Notes under the pieces: model-generated
Databases searched by the model: none
What the model saw: the letters and a program-made list of their open reading frames with translations, nothing else
Told to the model about the DNA's origin: nothing
DNA from: a virus
Strand: one strand, 5' to 3'
IMG/VR virus record: IMGVR_UViG_3300034101_003081
Coordinates: 33,386-97,385 of that record
Length of the DNA stretch: 64,000 nt
Shown here: positions 25,450-33,304 of the stretch, in pieces
Layout of the letters: each line of letters begins with the position of its first letter
Position numbering within the stretch: position 1 is the stretch's first letter
Translations under genes and position numbers: made by a program

Positions 25450-25878
25450 TTATCTGCCCGTGACACGAAACGTAGCCGAACCCTTCACGTACTCCCCGGT
25501 GGTCGCACCTAACTGCATCTGAGTTAGGATTGCCGTTTTCTGAATAGAAAGACCTACTCCTTGCCCAAGTTCATTCGACGGAAACCGAAGCCAAAAAGCC
25601 CGCTTGGACCCCACGACGTCGAAGTAATGCGTCGCCGTGAGGTTCGGTGATGCGTAGAACTCGATCGAAAAGTCGCTTCCATATCTCGCCGACACCGACG
25701 TGTCGTAGTCGGGCACGATCATCTTGCGGTCACTGTTCGACGGATCGCTGACAACCTCGGAAGACATCGACGTGATGTCGATTTCACTTCCGGCGTTGGC
25801 AGAAACTTGCAGCGATGCAATCTGAAAAGTGAACGTGCCCCACGTAAACGTGGCGCCCTGCGGTGATATGTACGGCAT
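25450..25878 (-). CDS. Tail tube protein, paralogue 2
   Basis: 142 residues, ATG at 25878. MPYISPQGATFTWGTFTFQI begins like its neighbour (MPYESAQGLSFTF). Shared features: an ExDITxL-type strand, GSDFSIEFYA, and a C-terminal GEYVKGSATFRVTGR. Two adjacent tube-like genes could give tube plus a variant subunit or a tube-initiator. Assignment by position and the GE(L/Y)(I/V)KGSAT(L/F)R ending. Confidence 0.7.
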   Translation of the reverse strand: MPYISPQGATFTWGTFTFQIASLQVSANAGSEIDITSMSSEVVSDPSNSDRKMIVPDYDTSVSARYGSDFSIEFYASPNLTATHYFDVVGSKRAFWLRFPSNELGQGVGLSIQKTAILTQMQLGATTGEYVKGSATFRVTGR

Positions 25879-25881
25879 TCA

Positions 25882-26253
25882 TCAAGTCAGCGTGATTCGC
25901 AACGTCGCCGAGCCCTTGATCAGTTCGCCGGCCGCGGCCTGCAACTGAGACGAGGTGCAAAGGGCGATCGTCGGGAGAGACGAGATCAGGGCCGAGTTCG
26001 AGCCAGTGCCGTCCATCGACCACGCCAGGATGCCCGTCGCGGTCATCTGCGGGAAGTCCATGCCGTAGAACTCGATCGACAGTTCATCGCCGTCGCGGAC
26101 GGGCGCGGGGCGATACGAACGGTACGCGCCGTGCGCTGTCTTCAGGTCAGTCACGTCAACTTCGGCGACCTTCTTGCTGAACGAGATGCTGGTGAGCAGG
26201 AACGTCTTGCCGCTGAACGTGAACGACAAGCCCTGAGCGGATTCGTAAGGCAT
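25882..26253 (-). CDS. Tail tube protein, paralogue 1
   Basis: 123 residues, ATG at 26253 with AAGGAGGGA upstream. Contains KTFLLTSISFSKKVAEVDVT, GDELSIEFYGMD and the ending GELIKGSATLRITLT, matching the paralogue. Position after the tail-terminator gene supports a tube role. Confidence 0.7.
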   Translation of the reverse strand: MPYESAQGLSFTFSGKTFLLTSISFSKKVAEVDVTDLKTAHGAYRSYRPAPVRDGDELSIEFYGMDFPQMTATGILAWSMDGTGSNSALISSLPTIALCTSSQLQAAAGELIKGSATLRITLT

Positions 26254-26256
26254 TTT

Positions 26257-26664
26257 TTACGTCCCTCCTTGGACGCTTTCGTAGAACCGAACTTCGTACA
26301 CCTGATCGACACGGTACAGTGGCTTCGCCTGGCCCTCGGCTGGACGTTCCATGTTGTCCGCCTCGGATACGAGCGAGGTAAATACAATTGTCAGGCCAGA
26401 GTAGTTACCCGTAAAGTTGTCAATTTTGAGGCGAACCGACTCTGCGATGTCCTTCGCTTCGCTGTAAGTCTCGGCTACGACGGAGACGGAGAACGTGGCA
26501 ATCGGCCTGCCGACGTTGCCGATCATGTCCCTCTCTCGGCGAGTGCCCGTCCGCCGGTAGACGACGAGCGGAAAGGGGGCATTTTGCGGGGCGAGAATGG
26601 GATGGATTCCGGCCGTCGTCGCCTCGTCCAACTTGGATCGGAGCCACTTTTCAGGATAAGCCAC
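26257..26664 (-). CDS. Tail terminator / tail completion protein
   Basis: 135 residues, ATG at 26664, overlapping the previous gene by 14 nt. FPLVVYRRTGTRRERDMIGN, then ATFSVSVVAETYSEAKDIAE is the pattern of tail-completion proteins. It should cap the tube at the connector end. Confidence 0.75.
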   Translation of the reverse strand: MAYPEKWLRSKLDEATTAGIHPILAPQNAPFPLVVYRRTGTRRERDMIGNVGRPIATFSVSVVAETYSEAKDIAESVRLKIDNFTGNYSGLTIVFTSLVSEADNMERPAEGQAKPLYRVDQVYEVRFYESVQGGT

Positions 26665-27064
26665 GGCTCAACTCCTCGGCGAAACGCGACTCCATGAACA
26701 CCGACCCTTCTGAGGCGTAGGCGTCAAATGTCTCTTGAAGAACAGATTCGAGTTCTGAAGACTTGACCCAGTTTCGTGCCAAGACGGACTTGCCTCGCCG
26801 CTTTGGTTTGGTGACGCTGTCCAGGCTGGAGTTCCCGGCGGTCTCTACTCCAGGCTCGTACCCGACTTCGCCTTGCTCGTTGTCTGCCGAGTAGATCACC
26901 GAGTCTCTCAGGCGCCCGCTGTACCCCTTTGGGGTCGCTGCCCGGAGCCTTGCCGAGAACTGCTGGGCGACGTCATCGAAGACAGACTTGCGGTCTATGG
27001 ACGTCGGGACATTGCGGATGGACTCCAGAAGTTCGTCCAGGCCTTTTAGTTCGACCGTGATCAC
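26651..27064 (-). CDS. HK97 gp10-like neck protein
   Basis: 137 residues, start at 27064 overlapping the previous stop. VELKGLDELLESIRNVPTSI, then DVAQQFSARLRAATPKGYSG resembles the gp10 family of minor tail/neck proteins. Located between head-closure and terminator genes as expected. Confidence 0.75.
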   Translation of the reverse strand: MITVELKGLDELLESIRNVPTSIDRKSVFDDVAQQFSARLRAATPKGYSGRLRDSVIYSADNEQGEVGYEPGVETAGNSSLDSVTKPKRRGKSVLARNWVKSSELESVLQETFDAYASEGSVFMESRFAEELSRGLS

Positions 27065-27396
27065 GAGACTTGCTCCCTACAGACAAGTCTCTGGCCTTCC
27101 CGGTTGGCGTCCTCGGTAATCTGGGTCACGTCCAGGGTCCTGGCGGGAGCCCGGCTGTTCCAGACAAGCCGCATGCCAGCCTTGAGGCCGGGCACGTACC
27201 GAAACTCGACCTCGTACGTGGCGACGGTATAGGGCTGCTGGGCGCTCATAACTTCGTCGACTCGCAGGCTGCGAATCGCGGCCCTGCGGGTCGCAAAGTC
27301 CGCCCAAGACAGAGTGGCTTCGCCGTAGTCGTTGGTCTGCTCGGTCGAAACCTGAACCGTGACAGACTCGCGAAGATCGCCAGCACGAATAGGCAT
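27061..27396 (-). CDS. Head-closure (head-tail joining) protein
   Basis: 111 residues; the ATG at 27396 follows the upstream TGA by one base. RAGDLRESVTVQVSTEQTND, then WADFATRRAAIRSL is the common head-closure pattern: a strand with an RIxIQ-type start, the YGE-W segment and RVDEVMSAQQ. It bridges connector and tail. Confidence 0.8.
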   Translation of the reverse strand: MPIRAGDLRESVTVQVSTEQTNDYGEATLSWADFATRRAAIRSLRVDEVMSAQQPYTVATYEVEFRYVPGLKAGMRLVWNSRAPARTLDVTQITEDANREGQRLVCREQVS

Positions 27397-27397
27397 G

Positions 27398-28024
27398 TCA
27401 GCGGTACTGCCCCCAGTTAATCGCGCCAAGCAGCACCTCGACGGCCATGGGGACTGGGTTCATGCCGCCCTGGACGACGGCCTCCCTGTTTGCGTACCAC
27501 GAGGCCACGAGCATGAGAACGCAGTGGCGAGCAGGCGTGGGCACGTCCGTCGAAGACGGGCCGTAGCCGGCCCAGTACGTGATCGTCACGTCGTTCTCGG
27601 CCCCTCGGGACGAAGGCCAGGAGCCGTTCCACTGGGGCCGAATCACGGCCGGCGTGGCGTCGCCGTCGATGCGAAAGTTGGTGAACGATACTGGCAAATA
27701 GACGGCGTCCGAAGGAACGTACGAGACCGTCACGTCGCCAGGAGCGAACGGCGGCCTGGGGAGTTCAATGTCCCATGACGGGAACACGTCCATCTTCATC
27801 TGCCACTGCGACCGAATGAGAGTCCGGTCGCTCACGGTCTCGACGTGGATGCGGGCTGCCGAGATCAGCGACTGCAAATAGATGTCGTCGTCTGTGAAGC
27901 CAGAGTCGATGCGGAGATGAGCCTTCGCCTCTGCAATAGAGACCGGCTCCACCGTCGGTCCAGTAATTCGCCGAAGAGACCGATACCGGAGATTGCCTCG
28001 CTGGACGACCTCGTAGTACTTCAT
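27398..28024 (-). CDS. Head-tail connector (gp6-like adaptor)
   Basis: 208 residues, ATG at 28024 overlapping the previous stop (ATGA). VSIAEAKAHLRIDSGFTDDD, then LISAARIHVETVSDRTLI is the signature of the HK97 gp6 / SPP1 gp15 class. The C-terminal half is larger than in minimal members. Forms a ring under the portal. Confidence 0.85.
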   Translation of the reverse strand: MKYYEVVQRGNLRYRSLRRITGPTVEPVSIAEAKAHLRIDSGFTDDDIYLQSLISAARIHVETVSDRTLIRSQWQMKMDVFPSWDIELPRPPFAPGDVTVSYVPSDAVYLPVSFTNFRIDGDATPAVIRPQWNGSWPSSRGAENDVTITYWAGYGPSSTDVPTPARHCVLMLVASWYANREAVVQGGMNPVPMAVEVLLGAINWGQYR

Positions 28025-28230
28025 GGATGCCTTCTAGGCTTGCGGCCGACGACAGCCCGCTCGACAGCCTCGGCCGTCTGGTCGACAGCCTGCTCGACGT
28101 CGATGGACCGAGACTCGGCGAACTCCTCGGCAATCCCGTTAAGAAGCCAATTGCGAGCCGTTGGCTCGAAGACTTCTGCGACTTCGCCCCGCTTGTGGTA
28201 CGACCAATCTCTCAGGAGTCGAACTCTCAT
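28021..28230 (-). CDS. Small head-region protein
   Basis: 69 residues, ATG at 28230. MRVRLLRDWSYHKRGEVAEV, then ARNWLLNGIAEEF resembles short proteins encoded between capsid and connector genes. Basic C-terminus. Function unknown. Confidence 0.6.
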   Translation of the reverse strand: MRVRLLRDWSYHKRGEVAEVFEPTARNWLLNGIAEEFAESRSIDVEQAVDQTAEAVERAVVGRKPRRHP

Positions 28231-28232
28231 CG

Positions 28233-29018
28233 CTATCTAGCCTCACACTTCGCTGCATGTTCAGGAGAACCCCACGCCTCCGGTGGTCGCCGCCCGCCTG
28301 CCTGCCAGTAGTGATTCGGATACTGATGGACTGCCTTGAGTTGCTGGTCAGGCCAGGTAATCACCAGTTCTGCGTGGCCGATCGAGACTTGCGGACAGAT
28401 CGCCAGCGTGTTGCCGCACTCCCGCCACTTGCGCCACATGTAGATGTCTGGATCGACTCTCGCGGTCTTGCCGTCGCCAGGCTCGACGTCCGCCCAGTCT
28501 CCGTCGGAGTTTGGCACGCCCAGGAACCACGGCTTCGGCATGCGGCGAAGGGCAGACGTCCGCAAGACCGTCAGGCCAAAGTGGGCCGAGTCCACAGGCT
28601 GAACTGGCTTCTCCCACCACTCCAGCGGCAGCGTCACGACGCGATCGTGGTCACCCGACAGCCCCTTCGGCGTGAACATCAACTTCTGATCGTCTCGCTT
28701 CGTCTGAAGCGGCGCGACGGCGTCGTAGCCGGAGATAAGACACGCCGACACGAGCCGCGAGATGCACTCGGGCTCGTACACGCTGTCGTAGTCCATCGTG
28801 ATAATGAAGTCGTATCCGGACTCTTCACGGCTCAAGTCCGTGAGAATCCGAGACATGACCTGATCCCAGAAGGCCCCGGTCCCCTTTGTGAGGGGGATGC
28901 CAAACTGAGAGAACGCCTGAATAGAGCAATAGTAGTTGTCCATAAAGCCTAATCGCGGGACCGAGATGGCGCCCGCGATCTTGACTTCATGCTCAACATT
29001 ACCGACGACGATTCGCAT
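28233..29018 (-). CDS. GT-A fold glycosyltransferase-like protein
   Basis: 261 residues, ATG at 29018. Contains YDFIITMDYDSVYEPECISR, where DYD is a DxD-type nucleotide-sugar/metal motif, then ISGYDAVAPLQTKRDD, SAHFGLTVLRTSALRRMPKP and VDPDIYMWRKWRECG, the order seen in family-2 transferases. A glycosyltransferase inside the head operon could modify capsid or fibre proteins, or the host surface. The acceptor cannot be read from sequence. The final ~25 residues look variable. Confidence 0.75.
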   Translation of the reverse strand: MRIVVGNVEHEVKIAGAISVPRLGFMDNYYCSIQAFSQFGIPLTKGTGAFWDQVMSRILTDLSREESGYDFIITMDYDSVYEPECISRLVSACLISGYDAVAPLQTKRDDQKLMFTPKGLSGDHDRVVTLPLEWWEKPVQPVDSAHFGLTVLRTSALRRMPKPWFLGVPNSDGDWADVEPGDGKTARVDPDIYMWRKWRECGNTLAICPQVSIGHAELVITWPDQQLKAVHQYPNHYWQAGGRRPPEAWGSPEHAAKCEAR

Positions 29019-29059
29019 TTATCCCAAGCCTCTTGATGGAGTACACGAAGAGGCGGCTT

Positions 29060-29112
29060 GGGCATCCGTGCCCAGTCAAAACCATCCGTGGTTGAGCCGC
29101 CTGTTTTTGGCT
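29060..29112 (-). other. Intergenic hairpin between decoration-like and glycosyltransferase genes
   Basis: Minus-strand AGGCGGCT pairs with AGCCGCCT across ~40 nt that include a second hairpin (GGGCA-CGGA-TGCCC). No T-run follows; an RNA-processing or attenuation role is possible. Confidence 0.5.
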
Positions 29113-29129
29113 CCCCCCCGAAACTTGTT

Positions 29130-29564
29130 TCAACCGCTCACGAAAGCGTCGACACCGGCAGCGTTCTTCTCGACGGGCATGTCCTCGATCTTCGAGAGAC
29201 GAGCCACCGTCGCGACCGCGGCGGGATTGCCCGGCGTGGTCACGACCGTGAGATACCGCTTCTTGCCGCGGCAGTCGATGTTGAACCGGGCCAGAGCCCC
29301 GGTCACGCCGACGCCGGTCGTCCGACCAGCACCGGCCACTACCGAGAGACCAGAGACGTCAACCTGGCCGCTGCCAGCCGTGTCGCTCTGCTGCACCTTC
29401 AGCACCGTGGCGTACGAGGTCGTCGCGGCGGTGAAGTGGCTGTACACCACGTCGACCGACACGTAGTCGGCACCGTAGGTGTCGATCTCGGCGCTGTGCG
29501 TCGCGCCGGCGGCCACACTCGGCGAAATCCTCGCAACGGTCTTCGTTCCTTCGAGATGATTCAC
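29130..29564 (-). CDS. Capsid decoration-like protein
   Basis: 144 residues from a GTG at 29564 (GGAGA 9 nt upstream). Small, beta-rich, without charged helices (ADYVSVDVVYSHFTAATTSY, LTVVTTPGNPAAVATVARLS). Its place directly after the major capsid gene fits a head decoration or stabilisation protein. No family recognised. Confidence 0.55.
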   Translation of the reverse strand: MNHLEGTKTVARISPSVAAGATHSAEIDTYGADYVSVDVVYSHFTAATTSYATVLKVQQSDTAGSGQVDVSGLSVVAGAGRTTGVGVTGALARFNIDCRGKKRYLTVVTTPGNPAAVATVARLSKIEDMPVEKNAAGVDAFVSG

Positions 29565-29600
29565 TGTTCAGAGTCTCCAGTCAGGGATGGGGCAGGGTGA

Positions 29601-29612
29601 GTGTGTCCGTAC
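29601..29612 (-). promoter_or_regulatory. Start-associated motif copy h
   Basis: Minus-strand GTACGGACACAC, 3 nt after the capsid stop codon and 36 nt before the GTG at 29564. Confidence 0.45.
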
Positions 29613-29615
29613 TTA

Positions 29616-31106
29616 TCACGACGCAGCGGTCTTGAGGGCCACGATCGGACCAGCCTTCGTGTTGTCGCCGCAGTCAGCGGTGACGCAATCGAAGCGGCTC
29701 GTCGCCACGATCAGGGTCTGATCGAGTTCCGCATAGCGGTCGGTCGAGGTCTTCAGCGTCAGGCCACGACGAGTCGCGTAGTACGAACTCATCGAGAGAT
29801 CGCCGAAGAGGAACTTCACGACACCGGGATCGGCGCCCACCGCGCTCGAAAGCGTGTGGACGAAGACCACCGGATAGCCGAGCAGACGCATCTCGGCGGA
29901 AGCCGCAAGGTTCGCAGCGGTGTTGCCGCCGGCGAGGCCCACGTTGTTGACCAGGCCGAGACGCTGCACACTGGCGGCGAACACGGCAGGATTCACGTAC
30001 CACTTCGCGTTGCCGCGAGCGTACAGCGGAAGCCGGCCAGCCGTGGCGATCAGATCGTCCACGTCGAGGGTCAGGGCCCCGGTGTTGCCCGTCGCAGCCG
30101 TCACGACGCCGCCCGTGTGGGCGCCGTCGTTGATCTTGGTGGCGACGCCAATCATGCCGCCATGATCACCGCTGCCATTGCCAACGAAGCCAACAACGTC
30201 GACCAACTCGGCCAGCGACCTGGCGATCTCGCCTGTGATGTAGTCCGCCAGATTCAGGACGGAGTCCTCAAGAACCTCGCTCGACATGCGGTTCGCGACC
30301 GCGACCTTCTTGCAGACGAGTTGCACACGATCCCAACTGGCGTCGGAATCCTGCACTTGGGTATTTTCCCCAATAAAATAAGCCTTCAGGCCGCCAGTCC
30401 GACGGGGGATCACGAGGGTGTCCGACTTCATCTGGAGGTTGCGGGCGTTCGCGGGGAACGCGCCGTACTCTTCGACGAGGACGATCACCTCATTGAGAAC
30501 CTCCTCGGCCGTAAAGATTCCGCCGGCCGAATTGACGCCCTCGCTCAGGGCACGGCTGTCGATCACGCCGTGGTCAGCACACCAGCGAGCGGCGTTCTGA
30601 TCCTTGAGCAGCGTGGCCTTGTAGAACTGACCGGCGCGGTACGCACGCTCTTCGGCGTTCTGGCCCTTGAAGTTCTTGAGACGACCGGCACCTGGCAGAT
30701 TGTGATAGATCGACACAGACCGGCCCTCCTTGGCCCTGGGGTAAGCGACCGCCGATTCAGTGGCGGGCGTAGACTTGTCGAGGACCGCCCGGAGTTCCAA
30801 CTCCTTGGCAGCAACGCCCTCGTAGAACTTGATCTTCTCGCGGAGTTTCTCAGCCCGCTCGCAGAGGCAGCGGAGTTTCTTCTCCTTCTCCTCGTCCTCC
30901 GGCATCGCGCCTTCGGCGTCCTCGACGCCCTCGGGCTTGAAGCCGTTCTCCTCGACGTCGTCCTCGTCCTCGTCCTCTTCGCCCTCAACGGGCGGGACAG
31001 TCTCGGAACGCTCGTCGGACGGCGCCTCGTCCTGAAGGGCGCCCATCTCAGCCAGCACGGCAGCGAGTTCGTCGAGGAGAGACTTGATCTTGGCGGACGA
31101 TTCCAT
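29616..31106 (-). CDS. HK97-family major capsid protein with N-terminal delta domain
   Basis: 496 residues, ATG at 31106. Residues 1-130 are a coiled-coil, highly acidic scaffold-like region (EGEEDEDEDDVEENG), as in HK97-type capsids whose delta domain is cleaved. The shell domain follows: AYRAGQFYKATL, GVNSAGGIFTAEEVLNEVIV, VIPRRTGGLKAYFIGENTQV and the late MSSYYATRRGLTLKTSTD then QTLIVATSRFDCVTAD. The likely protease is encoded by 33301-35238. Cleavage after about residue 130 is expected but not mapped. Confidence 0.9.
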   Translation of the reverse strand: MESSAKIKSLLDELAAVLAEMGALQDEAPSDERSETVPPVEGEEDEDEDDVEENGFKPEGVEDAEGAMPEDEEKEKKLRCLCERAEKLREKIKFYEGVAAKELELRAVLDKSTPATESAVAYPRAKEGRSVSIYHNLPGAGRLKNFKGQNAEERAYRAGQFYKATLLKDQNAARWCADHGVIDSRALSEGVNSAGGIFTAEEVLNEVIVLVEEYGAFPANARNLQMKSDTLVIPRRTGGLKAYFIGENTQVQDSDASWDRVQLVCKKVAVANRMSSEVLEDSVLNLADYITGEIARSLAELVDVVGFVGNGSGDHGGMIGVATKINDGAHTGGVVTAATGNTGALTLDVDDLIATAGRLPLYARGNAKWYVNPAVFAASVQRLGLVNNVGLAGGNTAANLAASAEMRLLGYPVVFVHTLSSAVGADPGVVKFLFGDLSMSSYYATRRGLTLKTSTDRYAELDQTLIVATSRFDCVTADCGDNTKAGPIVALKTAAS

Positions 31107-31211
31107 TCGTTCTGTTCCTTGGTCTCGTGGTGAGTTGTTCCTGCCGCGTGTAAACGACAGGATTCAACCTACGAGACAAAGAACAGAGACCCGAAGAGGC
31201 TCAGAGTTGTG

Positions 31212-31385
31212 TCACACAACTTTTTCGCGTCGCCACGATCGACTGGCAGAGACGACCGATCGAGCCTGGGCTCCGCAAGCACTGCACCGCAGATAGCGAA
31301 CTTGGTATTCGCCGCAGGGTTTGCTCGTGCGAGTGGTCATGCGACCGCGACCGCACATCCGGCATTTATCACCGCTTTGCGTCAT
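31212..31385 (-). CDS. Small zinc-ribbon protein
   Basis: 57 residues, ATG at 31385, 2 nt after the previous stop. CRMCGRGRM and, after ~22 residues, LRCSACGAQ give a CxxC-CxxC zinc ribbon. Too short for common gene finders. Located just before the capsid gene. Function unknown. Confidence 0.65.
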   Translation of the reverse strand: MTQSGDKCRMCGRGRMTTRTSKPCGEYQVRYLRCSACGAQARSVVSASRSWRREKVV

Positions 31386-31387
31386 CA

Positions 31388-33304
31388 CTACTTCTTCTTG
31401 ATGGAGTCAACGACGCCCTCCATTGCCGCGACTGCAACCGATGCAGAAGTCGGCAGAACGACCGTGGCTATGAGATTCCCGGCCGCGTTGGCCGTGACCT
31501 TAAAGCCCTTTCGGACAAGTTTCGCCATATACGACGGCGACCGAGACTTCACGACGACGTTGACTTCTTTCGGGGCGTTCTCTTCAGCGATCTTTTTCAC
31601 CTGGGCGATCTCGTCGCCCGTGAGCGTGCCAGACTTTCTGGACGGCGTGATCGTGTACCGAGACTTCCCCATGTCGACGTCGAAGACTTTCTCGCCCTTG
31701 CTGTCCTTGACGCGAAGCGTCAATTTTCCCTCTTTGACGGTCGCGACAGATTGCGGCGATCCACCGAGACGCTCGACAAGGCTCGCCACTTGCTTCTCGC
31801 TCGTGCCGATCTCGTCGATCTTCTTCATCACCCGCGTGGGTTGCATGCTGTTGTCGTAGAGCCCCTTCACGGCCCCGACGGCAGCCCCGACAGCAGCACC
31901 CTTGATGACATAGGGCGGGAACGGGCCCGTGACTCCAGCGGCAATCACGGCGCCTTTGACTGCCCCTGACGCTGCCCCTGCTGCGGCGTCGGCAATCTTG
32001 CCTCCGGCGCAGGTGTTTCCCTTCTGGAAGCCGCCTTCGCCCGTGCCGCAATTGCGGGACTGCGAGAAGGCCAGAAGACTAGCGTATCGACACTCAAGCG
32101 AGTCTTGCCTGAATCCTCGCCATTCTGCGAGATCGCGGCTTGTCGTGAGGGCGAACTCGCAAAACTCCTCGTACGATCTCTGCCCTCGATCCTTGGCCTT
32201 CTTCACCCGCTCCAGCATCTTCTTGTATCGCTGGTATCCGGCGCTGTTCTTGTCGGAGAAGTCGAGCGTGAGGTTGATGCTGCTGCCTTTTCTTGACCAG
32301 TACTTCTCTCCAGCCTTAGTGCTGAGAAGGTCTTGGAGCGTCAGCACTTCGCCGTTGCGTGCCCTGGCCTCGTTCTGCGGAGACAGAACGGGCTCCGGAA
32401 GGTTCTTGCTGTCTTCGAGGATTTGCGAAACGCGAGCGGGCGAAAGCGGAGCGTCAAACCCAAATCGGCCCCACAGCCTGTACCCCTTGTACGTAGAGTC
32501 TGATTCGCTGCCGGCTGCGAACGTCGCGGCTTTGGACGCTCCGGCTTGCTCTGCCTCGGCGAGCGACGCAATCATCTTGTCGATGATTGCCGCGCCGATG
32601 TTTCGCTCGATTGCCGACTCTCCGTGAGGCGAAGCGGCCTTCTCTCTTCCGATTGCTGCCTTGATGTCGTAGTCAACAGAAAAGAGGCCGTAATAGGCAA
32701 CCGGCGGATCATCGCCGTTCTTTCGCAACTGAACTTCCAGCGTGACATTGCCGACTGGCCTCTGCCCAGGCTCAGGGTTGCCTCCCATGTACACTGGGAC
32801 AGTGGACTCGATCTTGACTCCCTTTCGGTCGGAAAAGCCATCTGGAGTCCTCACTTTCAAGACTTCAGAAGTGAGATCAACTTCTGCATTCTTGCCGTCG
32901 CCTGCGCCGAAGCGGACGAGCGACGCGACGCTCTTGAATCCAGACTCCTTTGCAATCTCCGTGACCTGCTTGGCGTTGTCTGCGCTGATTTGCTGGATGT
33001 CCGGAACTCCCGGCAGGCCGCCGCGATGCGACAGCGGACGATCCTTGTTCCACGCCGCAGGAAAACCGTTGGACGTGTTTGCTCGCGGGCCGCCGGTAAC
33101 TGGGTTGGGGCGTGGCCGCGGAGGCCTCGCCTGTCCGCCTGGTGAGTCCTGGCCGCCGCCGCCTCCGTCGCCGGAAGCGCAAGTATTGCCTGGCGCGAAC
33201 TGCCCTGACTGGCGACCGCAGTCTTCGCCCATCGGCAGCATCAACTGCCGATCTCGCTCTTCGACGAAAGCGATGAGGTCTGCGTACCTCGCCTGCAAAC
33301 TCAT
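31388..33304 (-). CDS. Head-operon fusion protein with Cys-junction motifs and glycine-zipper region
   Basis: 638 residues, ATG at 33304 overlapping the protease stop (ATGA). It opens with a short helix, then a junction motif CGRQSGQFAPGNTC (~28). Residues ~130-400 match the repeated 'GYRLWxRFGFD' module of the giant head protein, ending SAGYQRYKKMLER. A second junction, CGTGEGGFQKGNTC, is near 425, followed by a Gly/Ala-zipper membrane-active stretch (AAAGAASGAVKGAVIAAG). Next comes an alpha/beta domain (IGTSEKQVASLVERLGG) paralogous to one in the portal extension, and the C-terminus is basic. Glycine zippers often insert in membranes, so an ejected protein is possible. Confidence 0.7.
   Translation of the reverse strand: MSLQARYADLIAFVEERDRQLMLPMGEDCGRQSGQFAPGNTCASGDGGGGGQDSPGGQARPPRPRPNPVTGGPRANTSNGFPAAWNKDRPLSHRGGLPGVPDIQQISADNAKQVTEIAKESGFKSVASLVRFGAGDGKNAEVDLTSEVLKVRTPDGFSDRKGVKIESTVPVYMGGNPEPGQRPVGNVTLEVQLRKNGDDPPVAYYGLFSVDYDIKAAIGREKAASPHGESAIERNIGAAIIDKMIASLAEAEQAGASKAATFAAGSESDSTYKGYRLWGRFGFDAPLSPARVSQILEDSKNLPEPVLSPQNEARARNGEVLTLQDLLSTKAGEKYWSRKGSSINLTLDFSDKNSAGYQRYKKMLERVKKAKDRGQRSYEEFCEFALTTSRDLAEWRGFRQDSLECRYASLLAFSQSRNCGTGEGGFQKGNTCAGGKIADAAAGAASGAVKGAVIAAGVTGPFPPYVIKGAAVGAAVGAVKGLYDNSMQPTRVMKKIDEIGTSEKQVASLVERLGGSPQSVATVKEGKLTLRVKDSKGEKVFDVDMGKSRYTITPSRKSGTLTGDEIAQVKKIAEENAPKEVNVVVKSRSPSYMAKLVRKGFKVTANAAGNLIATVVLPTSASVAVAAMEGVVDSIKKK

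Noticed and set aside
29601-31133. Plus-strand 510-residue ORF opposite the capsid gene
   Set aside because: Antisense shadow; the minus strand encodes a clear HK97 capsid protein.
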